From Paragonimus westermani (taxonomy: Eukaryota; Platyhelminthes; Trematoda; Plagiorchiida; Troglotrematidae), in NCBI GenBank assembly GCA_008508345.1, contig QNGE01000771.1:164539-228538 (forward strand): a DNA stretch of 64,000 bases, in the 5' to 3' direction. The notes under the pieces were generated by a model. It had not been told where the DNA came from. It ran no database searches and saw only the letters and a program-made list of their open reading frames with translations. Of the stretch, positions 12,456 through 22,500 are shown piece by piece; positions within the stretch are counted from its first letter, which is position 1; every line of letters starts with the position of its first letter. The translations under genes were made by a program, and so were the position numbers.

Positions 12456-12635
12456 ACTTATACACCCGAATGCGATTACCACGGCGTTTGCCGTCCACTT
12501 ACAACACAGCCTTTCGTGTAGTCCAGAAATGAAGACCCCACTTTGCCAGCTCTGCCATCTCGGAGAAATATACGTGCAAACTTCTTTATTGTGAAGTGTT
12601 CCTACATTTGGAATAAACTTTCAAATGGATTCAGA
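12425..12635. repeat. Inverted repeat arm 2L (partner about 12928-13137)
   Basis: About 210 bp that matches the reverse complement of 12928-13137 with about ten differences by eye. Both encode the C-terminal end of the family B RT protein. The arms are separated by about 290 bp and could form a hairpin. Confidence 0.8.
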
Positions 12636-13999
12636 GCCCGTAACGACATTCAGAGTGTTGAAAATTGTTTGGACAGCTTTCTTACCTTAACAAGCACAAT
12701 GTCTATCCTAAAACTCTCTCTATCACATGATGACATTTTCGAGTGTGTTCCGAGAAAGATTTAGCCGTTCGAATCGTATAACGCGGGTAACCACCCCGCT
12801 GTCATAATCCCTTCGAAAACAGCCTGCTTGAAACAGTTTGTTATACGGTTCACTTACAAGATCATTTGACACCTGATCTACTGGGTGCTCACTAAACCCT
12901 TTTTAAAAAGCCGTGTGTTGTTAGGGCTCTGAATCCATTTGAAAGTTTATTCCAAATGTAGGAACACTTCACAATAAAGAAGTTTGCACGTATATTTCTC
13001 CGAGATGGCAGAGCTGGCAAAGTGGGGTCTTCATTCCTGGACTCTACGGAAGGCTGTGTTGTAAGTGGACGGCAAACGCTGTGGTAATCGCATTCGAGTG
13101 TATAAGTTTATACAGTAGCGTCAGCTTTAACTTGGGTCTACGCAACAAAAGTAGATTAATACCAATATTTTCACAGCGTGGTCTGTAGGTGAGCGAAAAA
13201 GAATATCTCAATAAGCTCTTGTTAGATGATCGTTGAAGGTTTTCAAACACAAGCCTATCAGAGTTGCGCAGATGACAGTGAATAAAAGTACAATACTCGA
13301 GTTGAGGCCGAGCACACACTTTTCGCAGTGTTAGCTTCGCAGCCGGTAGACTGAACGTCTATTTTATACGTCATACCGTTCTCTTAGTTTTTGATACCTG
13401 GAGGCCAATTTGTTTGGAAATATTAGAAGAGTGTGAGTACCGTATTTCCATATTTCTGACCAAAGTGACTGCAAGAAAATTATAACCATCTAAAGAGACG
13501 GAACCACGATAAGTGATAATGTTCGATTGGTTCGCTGAGAACGACATCAGCCATGTGATGCACCACAACCGCAACGACGCCAGGCCCTGTCGCATAGTTT
13601 GTAGACAGAAATTAGTGTTACTGTGCAGGCGGAACGTGTAAACGATTTTGATTTCACCCACAAACAGTAAAGGCTTGTCATGTGTAATAACGTCGCATAA
13701 GTTTTTATGTACATTAAGAAGATCAACTGACCCAGAACGCTTCCTTAGACCACCCCACTTGTCACTGGTTTTGGTATTGAGTAGCGCTATCCTATTTTCA
13801 CTGTTCAAATGCGACCTCCAAGGTATGACGACAGCCAGCTATACAAGGTATCTTGTATGCCGGAAAATGCTATTTTGATCAAGAGGCGTTTATGAGGCAC
13901 ACGATCGAAAGCCTTCTGCATGTCTAGGGGCATGATATTTACCGCATTTTCCTGCGTCGACGGACGCCGATATATGGTCTAAGAATTCCAGCTGGCATG

Positions 14000-14380
14000 T
14001 CATACAAGAGCGTTTACTAAGGAACCGTGCTGTGGAGGGTTTATAAGGTTTCGTGTTCTCAAGAACTTGGCTATGTGCACATTGATTAGCCCTTCGAACA
14101 TTCTCGAGCAGATTGACGTGTGGTTGATGGGACGATGGTTACTAACGTCCGGCCTTGGACCGCTCCTGTGACGAGGCATAATGGTTGACGTTTTCCACTG
14201 AGGCGGGAAGGTGCTGGATAAAAGTGATAGGTTGAACAAATTGAGTAAGCGGATGGGTATATCTTCACCCCCATCCTTGACGACCATTGGTGGGATACCA
14301 TCTGGTCCAGGATGGATTGAGGGCCAAATGCTAACTAACTGTGAACGGACACTTCGAACATCGACTAGAACATTACTCAA
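14000..14380 (-). pseudogene. LINE family B RT fragment
   Basis: A 126-codon frame with HPGPDGIPPMV (residues 20-32), FPPQWKTSTIMPRHRSG (about 58-74), NHRPINHTSICSRMFEG (about 80-96) and NPPQHGS (near 117). These are the thumb-proximal and palm-proximal RT blocks that precede the catalytic aspartates. The frame ends before the FDxAKAFD block, so the product would lack the active site. Confidence 0.75.
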
Positions 14381-14613
14381 AACTTTATATGTTTTCTATT
14401 AGATATTGACTGGTAGAAGAGTGCTTCTTACGCGGAACGAAGCAGCGAAGTATGAGCTGAAGAGTTCGCACAGCGCTACGGAGTCCTCGACAACCGTTTT
14501 GTCTTTGAGAGTAATAATTCTTGTAGCAGGGTTCCTCATGGAATTTCTCCGTCACATTAGTTGCACTAGTTTCGTATATCTCTGCTCACTACGGAGCACG
14601 AGTTTCTCTTTGG

Positions 14614-15264
14614 TTATGTGACGCAGTTGCGTCTGGCGTTCTGTGTTAACACATTTTGCTCATTTGCATCACCGGGGTGAAATCTAATGTACTTCCGTAC
14701 CTCTTTAAGTCTGTCAGTCTCTTTCGCACAGAGGATTTTACCTTGAACATACGAGCCGAGGCGTTTTGATTTAATGGGGGCCAAAACATTGATGCAAAAC
14801 GCCGGATATCTGATGAATTCTCCGGCCGCTAAGCTTGGGTCTGATGTGAGAAGGAAGGTATTCCAATGTAAGGATCTTAGTAAGGAGGAGAATGCATTCC
14901 AATCAATAAATTTGATGGGACGATGAAGTACAACTGCCGGTTTGGTAGTCATATTGAAATCACGTAGACATTTGACGACATTATGGTCAATTCCAGAGAA
15001 TTGTTGTAGAACAGATATCTCTGCAGACGAAACACCTACGGTAAATATAAGATTCAAAGTGTGCCCTTTTCCGGCGGACGTTAGGACATGTTTGTTCCAA
15101 CCATTTGGCTGAATGCATGAAAGGGATTCGGCCCGATTTGCTGGATCAGAGAATGAGGTCCAGGAGATGCTAGGCACTTTAGAGTCACCGCCTACTAGTT
15201 TGTGTTCACAGGGCATGTTGGACACATTATTCATTGTTTTCCCGCGGTTCCGCTGTGCAAGCAA
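14614..15264 (-). pseudogene. LINE family B endonuclease C-terminal half and linker
   Basis: A 216-codon frame. Residues 10-118 match the frame at 12060-12455 with a single visible difference (NVSN against NVSY). Residues 119-216 hold the linker between endonuclease and RT that copy B2 has lost. The start is an accident of truncation: upstream DNA (15240-15370) aligns with the end of ORF1, so the endonuclease N-terminus was deleted. Confidence 0.7.
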
Positions 15265-15453
15265 ATTGCAATGTCGTAGTTACGCTATCAATAAGCGTGA
15301 TGGCTTCTACGAGGTCTTCGTGACTATGGGTCTTCTGATAGCTGATGTTACTTGAGGCATTCATAATTCACAATAGGGGATCTGATGCGTGCATCAATTC
15401 GGCGAGCTCCTCGTTTCTACTTTGTAGTTTCGCTGTTCCAGCCTCTAATTTGC

Positions 15454-15888
15454 TCATTTTTTAGCCGGATCTACGAACACATTGATGTTGTGAGATGAAC
15501 GTGACTTGGTTTTGTTCCTTTCGTTCGATATGCTAATATTTGCTGTGATGGCCGCCGTTTTCGAAGCGGCCTTGATCTCCTCTGCAATATCACGGGTGGG
15601 GCAGTTGTCGACTGAACGGTCTGAGGATTTTACACTTTTCTTCACCATCAAGATGGATTTTTTGCTCAAGGATGATCGCTTGATGGCTGGCAATTTCTGG
15701 CAATTGGCTGATTCAGCGGGCTCTACTATATGATATTCAACTTTCATCAGTGGGTTTTGTTCAGTGTCTCGAAGGAGGTAAATGTGACAAAATGCAAGAA
15801 ATAGTACTAGAATTTGAGTGAGCGAATGGTGAAAACGGGATATGCACAAGCATAAAATAATAAATAACCTTTTCAAATCGCGCGCCAA
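15454..15888 (-). pseudogene. LINE family B ORF1-like frame
   Basis: A 144-codon frame. The first 40 residues are hydrophobic (IILCLCISRF, LVLFLAFCHIY) and may mimic a signal peptide, but the similarity to copy B2 starts around residue 48 (MKVEYHIVEP), so that hydrophobic stretch is probably read-through of 5' sequence. The basic, Ser/Lys-rich part (KRSSLSKKSILMVKKSVKS) and the end at VDPAKK match 11031-11290 on the plus strand. Confidence 0.55.
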
Positions 15889-15904
15889 ATTTGTTTATGA
15901 GCCT

Positions 15905-16262
15905 GCATAAACATATGTACATATATACCTGTATGTATATTGCAGCATACGCGTAAGTATATGCCGATATGTATGCTTACATATGCAGATATATATGTAC
16001 ACATATGTGTTTACATATATATATATATTGTGTGAATATATGCAAATACACATGGATATACGTGTGTACATATATTTACATACATGTGTATATATAATCA
16101 TATTTGAATATATGTATACCTGCATATACACACGTGCGTATATATGTGTATATTTATGCTCACATGTGCACAACAAATGCACATATATATGAACATATCT
16201 AGCTGTGAGTTTATAAATATACATGTATATATGTATACATATATATGCGTTCACACACGTGC
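15905..16262. repeat. TA/CA/TG-rich alternating purine-pyrimidine tract
   Basis: About 360 bp of degenerate alternating sequence (runs such as 'acatatatatatatat', 'acatatgtgtttacatat', 'gtatatatgtgtat'). Because it is nearly self-complementary it opens frames full of Tyr, Ile and Val on both strands (for example 15895-16266 minus), which are not genes. It is an imperfect microsatellite. Confidence 0.85.
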
Positions 16263-17100
16263 GCACTTAGCCGTCTGGTGTGCCCACAGACGAGCCACTG
16301 AATTAAGACTCGGTGAACGCAAAATGACAGCCTGAGCGTAGCTCGCGAAACCATTTCGTGGGTGGCCCTGAATTGAACCATGGATTCTTTCACATGGCGC
16401 TGGGAAGCACCGTTTCCTCCTCATCCTACCAGTTGTTCATGTTGCATGGTCCACGTTGTCGCAGTGCACGCAGATATAGACCGGTTGAGATTCCTTGTAG
16501 TTACCACTGAAATACCGGCACCAACCTGAGCGCTGAATGCACTTTTCCAAGTTCACCATTCTTCATCCAAGTTCACAGGGTCCTTCTTCTGGAAGCATAT
16601 CCGGCAAACGTTGCAGTCTACAGGTTTGGAGGCATGCCGTTTTTCAAAACTTCCCCTGAGTTTTGTTTTAAACTGTTTCAGTGTACCCTTAATATCTAGT
16701 CTACTACGAGCTGTCTCCATGGGATCTCCGATAGTGTCAGTCTCCGGCATATCCTGGTCGGTTACACGACGTACAAGGTCGGACTGCTTGTTCTTGTTAG
16801 AGAGAAATGGCAAAGTTCGGTGAAAGGTGCCGGCGTCTGCCTCAGCATAACAGAGATTCGTGCAATCTTACTGGTGGACGGCATCTGCGTAGCGCCCCTC
16901 AGCGCATGTGCCATTGGGAAGATGTTTCATGTAGGGGTAATAGACTTCACTATCAAGGCTTTCCTGGCCAGTGGAGCTCGTCTTCTACCAACCTCTTCGG
17001 GGTCGATAGAGAACGATCCACACCATTCGCTGCCGCTGTTTGCTGTTTTCTCTGGTCGTTAGTTCTCGAAGAACGCCCTGCCGCTTATCTACACAACCTA
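16263..17100 (-). other. Unidentified minus-strand open frames, possible exon
   Basis: Minus frame 16813-16553 (86 codons) ends with VDCNVCRICFQKKD, a CxxC...C-type arrangement, preceded by a basic stretch TLKQFKTKLRGSFEKRH. Upstream on the same strand, 16950-16870 reads YYPYMKHLPNGTCAEGRYAD and then meets a possible donor (CCA|gtaaga, near 16883), with a possible acceptor (ctctctaacaag) near 16799. This could be two exons of a host gene or an old pseudogene. I do not recognise the protein. Confidence 0.3.
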
Positions 17101-17990
17101 CCTACCTGAGATTGAACAGTGTAATAGAAGGTCCGGATGGCTATAGGGTGACTCATTTATCCTTCTCAAAGTGGCTACATGTCTACGTTTGTTAACTGCG
17201 CTCATACATCCTGAAGTAACGGCTATATCCTGATGAACATCGTCAGCATTTTTCACTCTGTCCAAAGGAGAATCAGAAACGGGTACAGAGTACAAACGAC
17301 GAATTCATCAGACACGGGAACTTGGAATTCCGTCTTGTCGAGGGATGGAAACATCCACCGATTTCCCTCAACCGAACTAACAACGGATCTCTCAACCAAA
17401 CGAAACACAGCAACAATATGGCAGCAGAGGATCATCCATTGGGATGAGAAGCAGCGGTCACACTTATTACCCCTAGAATGTCATTGTCAGAAATGCGTTG
17501 TTTGTTACAGCGCACTTCCCGCGTGCCATTTGCACGTTTTACCTCCACAATCTTGGTGCCGCTGTGATGCTTGGAAAAAACATCTCTGGCATGTTGCGAC
17601 AGTGGTTTCCGAATCCCTAACAGACATTCCGGGCCCATTACCGACTCAGGCAATATGGTGTGCACAGTGTACAACCTGCACTGGCGTCCCTCAGACACAC
17701 TGTTGCAACATCCACAATGGGCTGGGGAAATGCATACATACTGGAGCGTTCAGGCACAGCAATTCTGGTGTGCTCTTTTTTTCTAACACTGTCAGTGGTG
17801 AGATCATCGAAATAAGCCGTGGATTTAGGTTCATGGGAGGCCCAACCACTTTTAAAATGCAGCTAAGTGTTTGCAAGGTACTGGTAGGCCTCATTACTGA
17901 CAGAATACACAGCCTGCAGCAAACTATTAAACTGACCCATGTGTCTCTGTAAAAACAACATTGCGGGTCCACTGGCAAATACGGTTCTTC
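17101..17990. other. Unidentified open frames on both strands
   Basis: The longest frame is 17233-17952 (+, 239 codons), Cys/His-rich but without a domain I recognise. Minus frames at 17432-17698 (with ILPESVMGPECLLGIRKPL) and 17691-17978 overlap it. The minus reading looks more protein-like and could continue from the possible exon at 16553-16950, but frames change often, so a decayed gene or element is as likely. Confidence 0.25.
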
Positions 17991-19420
17991 TGGTAATCAC
18001 TTGAGCCTACCGACTGGCGGTAACACCTAGACATATCATGTAATAAATGAAACCGGCAGAATATGATGACAGTGTGGGAAAACCTCACGTATTGCCCTCA
18101 GCTCTACTGCTGAACGATCAATAATGAACACGCGAACAGCAGACATACAAAACGGGTGTTCCAATACTATCCTATTACTGGCAGGATTTTCGCTCCAGTC
18201 ACGTCTACAAACATAGCTTGCAATAGTACGAGGCCACCATAACTTAAGTGATTAATGGCATCTCATACAACATTATGTCCGCATCTAGGACACACTCAGA
18301 AACCACTTTTCGGTACAAACTTGACGAATCTCAACACTTCCTTCTGCAGTAGAAACCTATAATTACCTTCCACTTTCAGTAGATCCCGCAACTTCATAAC
18401 TCATTGGGATCATCTACTTTGCTGTGCCTCTTACAAAGTTTGCTTAATTCGTGTCGATGCATTCTAATCCCTTACTTCCTATTCACATACAGCCTTATTC
18501 CTTGAGCACTCTAGCACACACGCAGCTAGTCATCAACAGCCAGACATATTCTTAGGATGTATATTGGGCTTACCAACCTGAGAGTCGTGTGAGTGCACAA
18601 AGTTTGCCTTCTCTGTTTGATATCCATTGGTGTGATAGTGGACGGCCCAAGATGCTTGACGTCTATGGTCTGCTAAAATACAAGTTATCATATCAAATGA
18701 ATACACAAATATTGCCGTCTAGAAGGTTTAGTTCGCCGTATACGATATACGCACTTGTACACCGCACTTTCGTACGTGTTTCTTAACACTTGCAGCTGTC
18801 TGCGAAGTGTTAATGGAAAGGCTTTAGCAAGTTCCCCGTTGCAATCAACGTCAGTCTTCCACATACTAATCAAAGTTCCGATACTTCACTTTGAATACCC
18901 CTCTAAAGGTGCTCCCATCATTCGCCGCCATGCCGATTTAACGTACAGATGTGAATGACCGATATTGGACCACATAAGTACTACGTGGTGTTAGTTGTCG
19001 TCAAATTAACTGATATATGATGTTTTTTATATCCGACTTGGAAATATCGTTTTGCAGAAAATTCAGGTCGCAATCATTTCACCGGAGCTCCCCAGTTATT
19101 CCATTAAGATAGATAAATCATTCCCCGTTGGAACGCAAATGGCGTAACACTTGAGGATTTATCACGCTGGTTGATTATGAATGACGATAACCAATTGCAA
19201 ATTTTATGTTAGCCGCCAGCAATGGGGCGAAAACCTTGGTTCATATGTTATACCTCTTTTCTTTCGTCAAGGAGCTTCGGTTTCTACATATTCAGATACG
19301 AAATCTTCACCAACACAAGCGCCCTACTACCGTCTTCAATCCATTGATCCATCCGTCGAGAGCTGTCTATTTCTAATTCCGTCCACCACCAATTGAAACA
19401 TCGAACACTTTCTCTCAGGT
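17991..19420. other. No recognisable gene; upstream region of CCDC115
   Basis: Short frames only. The last 80 bases before the CCDC115 start codon contain 'attgg' and 'ccaat'-like pentamers and a 'ctttctctcag' acceptor-like site ending at 19418. Flatworms trans-splice a leader to many mRNAs, so that site could be the 5' end of the mature message; this is inference. Confidence 0.35.
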
Positions 19421-19470
19421 GATTGGTTTGTTCACGGGAGACTCTCCTGCTTACTAGTAGTTCTGTACCG

Positions 19471-19567
19471 ATGGCAACCGACGATGAACTTGACGCGCTG
19501 GTTGTCGAATATCTGTCTAATCTGTCTCAAGTACTCTCACTGTATCATCATCTAGAGGATTCCCTAA
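19471..19567 (+). CDS. CCDC115: CCDC115 exon 1
   Basis: Starts at ATG 19471 (MATDDELDALVV...) and ends at CCTAA|gtaagt with one base of the next codon. The start is chosen because it matches the short N-terminus of the family; an upstream in-frame GTG at 19423 adds residues with no counterpart. Confidence 0.85.
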
Positions 19568-22500
19568 GTAAGTTGGCTGCTTGTCTAATTTCAGGTAGGT
19601 CTTGGTCGATTTTCATTGGCCAAAACCCGCCATAATCTATCTGGCAACGGTTCTAGAATTTCGTCGACAGCGTACAATATTCATGAGATGTCAACACGTG
19701 GTGCGACATTGAAGATAGTAACCTATGATAAGGTAACTTTTTTTCATTCCTAACTGTTTGATTGTGAGCAACCGTCATGCATACGCTGACTCGTTTGTGA
19801 ATATTGCGGCGTTTAATAAACGGGTTCAAAATTGACGGCTTAAATCACCCGTCCCATTCTATTTGTCTGTTTGAGTATCCAGCGGGTGTCCGTTAGTCTG
19901 AAGGACGATCACGGAAAACAATGTATAGCACCGCTTTTGGTGTTTACAGTAAGTGCCAAGAATGGAGAAGAACGAATCTAGCAAGGTTCTGTTTAAATGG
20001 GAACCTATTATTCTAAAGCTATTATCAGGAAAGCAACTAATGACCTCAGGAGTAAAATCGCCCCAGTGATGGATAACCCTCTATGAAAATAGTTGCTGCC
20101 TAAGGCCGGTCTTCGAACTTCAAGTGGGAAGATAACAACTTCGAGTCGTGACGTATAAGCCACATGCTGCGGACAGGCATCGTAGCTGCGCACTGAACAC
20201 GCTCAACGACGAACATGTTTTTTTAAGTCGGTAAAGACGAATTGCTAAGCGTACTCCAGCAGCGGTCTTAAGTAAGCCCCGTAAAGTATTTGGAACGGTT
20301 TATTGTCTAGACAGGGAAATGTCTGTTTTATCATCCCAGGACTAGCGAACCCTTTTCTGCACCCATCTCGTGGCGGTACGCGGTTGGTTAAACGACATCC
20401 AGCTACCTAACTCTTTCTTCAGGTCGGTTTTCACAATGTACTGTGCTGTGTGCATTATGAAGCACGAAGGCATTACCGGAATCTCCTCCGGGTGTCGCGT
20501 GCATACTTGCTATCATTCAGTAGGTGACCCTGTGGGGTTACCTGCATCAAGGCCTGCCTGGGGTGCGCTTGGATTATTAGCATTTCCGAGTTTTGTCATC
20601 AGTGTAAAGAACGATGCCGGAATTATCATCCAAAACGTCGTTGATGTAAACACGAAAAAACGAGGACTGAGCACTGACTCTTGGGCAGTCTTCTCAGAAA
20701 TCAGGCATGTGGTGTCCGACCCATTCCTAATTCTACAGTTTCTGTTATCAGGAAAGGGGTTAATCCAGTGGAAAGTCTCTCCTTGGGTGCCATAAGTCTC
20801 TAGTTTATGTCTGATAAGACTATATGGAACACGATCGAATGCCTTAGCACAGCCTAAGAAAATCGCTTCTGAAACGAAACCGTTGTCTTTCGTCTCCATC
20901 AGACTATTCACGAAAGACGAGCACATTTCTCACGCATGACTTGATCTCTTTTGTCTTACACGAGGGAGAGTTATACGGATGCTTATAGTTAATTTTCAGG
21001 ATTCCCGATGAGTGCATCACAGTTGAGGCGGAACCTTTGTTTAGACGGTAATCAGATTCCTACCCCTCAATTTAGAGAAAACGTTGGTGGGTATATAGAT
21101 TGAGGCAGACCGTTTTGTTTGTCAGATGACAAACAGTTAGGATATACTCTTACAGAATATGATATCTTCTGCTGGTGCGACAGAGTTTAAGAAAAAGATT
21201 GACAAATGTTGACTATCTTTCCTCACTTCTTTTACGTTTGTTTCCTTCTGAGTGTTATCCTTCTCTCAGGTGTTAGTTTGGCTTACGTCTTTGTTTGCCG
21301 TTGATATCCTCTCCTTTGTGCTTGTTTTGTTCGCAACATCAGTCTAAATGTCCGAAAGCGTGAATCTCACGGAACACCCTCATGTTGGCCATGCACTTTG
21401 CTTTTGTTTCATACCTTTTCAATGAGAAGGGAAACTCGTAGCCATGAACGTTTGTTCTGACGGCTTTGTTAAATTAAACTCCTTAGCTTTTTTTAATCGG
21501 TAGCCCTCTTGGTCGATGGAGCACCGGACGCCCTCAACAGCTCACTGGCACAAGAAAGTGCACATCTCCCGACTCATTCCGCTTCGCCCGGGAAATTAAA
21601 GTGAGCTGATCCGAACATTAGGCTTTCTCTCTTTGGTAATCATTGATAAGTGGAGAATCCAGGGCATATTTGTATCCGCGTTGATTTCCTCTCCGGGTTT
21701 CGTGGTAGCGTTTTATCTTACGACGACAATTCCTTGGCAATAAATAAATGAGCGTCTCACGCTTTCAGGCTAATAGTAATTCGCAGCGAGTTTGAATGGA
21801 CAAGCTTTGATGGGCCGAAATAGAAGAAAATATAGGGGCAGCTTCTCAGAAGCGATTGTGATCACAACATATTGAACAGCTCACTAGGCCTTACCGGCGA
21901 AGTGAGCATGCACGGGGGATTGTATCACGAACCGTGTAGGTGGATTAAAGAACAGACAGTAGGCGTACTATTACTACACTGATTCAGTATGTCCTAATTA
22001 ATTCAAGCAGTTTAGGTGAAACAAGCAAATCTATCTAGCTCGTGCTGGAAGGTGTCCACAATATCAGTTATTGAGATTTCGCTGGGAAAGGCGTTCTACG
22101 CTGTACACAACGAAAATCTACCGACATATAGTTGACGGCTTCGACAACCAAGTTCACTCTCATCACGTAGGTCAGCGGAGGCTCGATAAAGAAGGAAAGC
22201 GGTGGGTGTGCATTTTCATGGAAGACTTTGGAAAACATGGCCACCGGAGACGCCTGTGTTCGAGGGGAGGAGATTTGAGAGTTCTAAGCGTCGAGAACAA
22301 GTTTGAAGAGGAAGGCCATGCACATGTTTTTTGACTCATCCCCGAGACATTAGGCCAGAGATTTGAGGAGGTCGCCCGACTGTCGGTTTTAGGAAGTAGG
22401 CAGACTGGCGAAGAAAATAATTTGGGGAATAATGGTTTGTTAAAGCACTTCAAAGATCGGGTCCGCATGCCTAACGAGGCTGTTGCCAGAGAGTCTAGTT

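Larger units (their letters stand above)
10890..12770 (+). mobile_element. LINE family B, copy B2 (ORF1, EN, C-terminus; RT deleted)
   Basis: Plus-strand LINE copy. It holds an ORF1-like segment (10960-11402), an endonuclease (about 11870-12416, with LWLMVSVGSRELLIGCI then an in-frame TGA then RPPKAASKN, then GGDSKVPSISW), and, joined directly at 12417, the far C-terminal segment (FFIVKCSYIWNKLSNGFRA at 12585-12640). The whole RT core, which the minus copy keeps between 14900 and 13137, is absent. It lies tail to tail with copy B1. Confidence 0.8.
12905..15888 (-). mobile_element. LINE family B, copy B1 (ORF1, partial EN, RT, C-terminus)
   Basis: On the minus strand, in order: ORF1-like frame (15888-15454), the coiled-coil continuation in another frame (15450-15370), endonuclease from about 15237 (its N-terminal half is missing), then RT: HPGPDGIPPMVV and NHRPINHTSICSRMFEG (14330-14100), a YADD-region remnant (13808-13371), and the C-terminal YIWNKLSNGFRA to about 12906. 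Stops and frame changes make it inactive. The TA/CA tract at 15905-16262 begins directly behind its 5' end. Confidence 0.8.

Noticed and set aside
15800..15888. Signal-peptide-like hydrophobic start of the minus frame 15888-15454
   Set aside because: Similarity to copy B2 begins only after this stretch, so it is probably untranslated or chance sequence.
15895..16393. Overlapping Tyr/Ile/Val-rich frames on both strands
   Set aside because: They are by-products of the TA/CA low-complexity tract.
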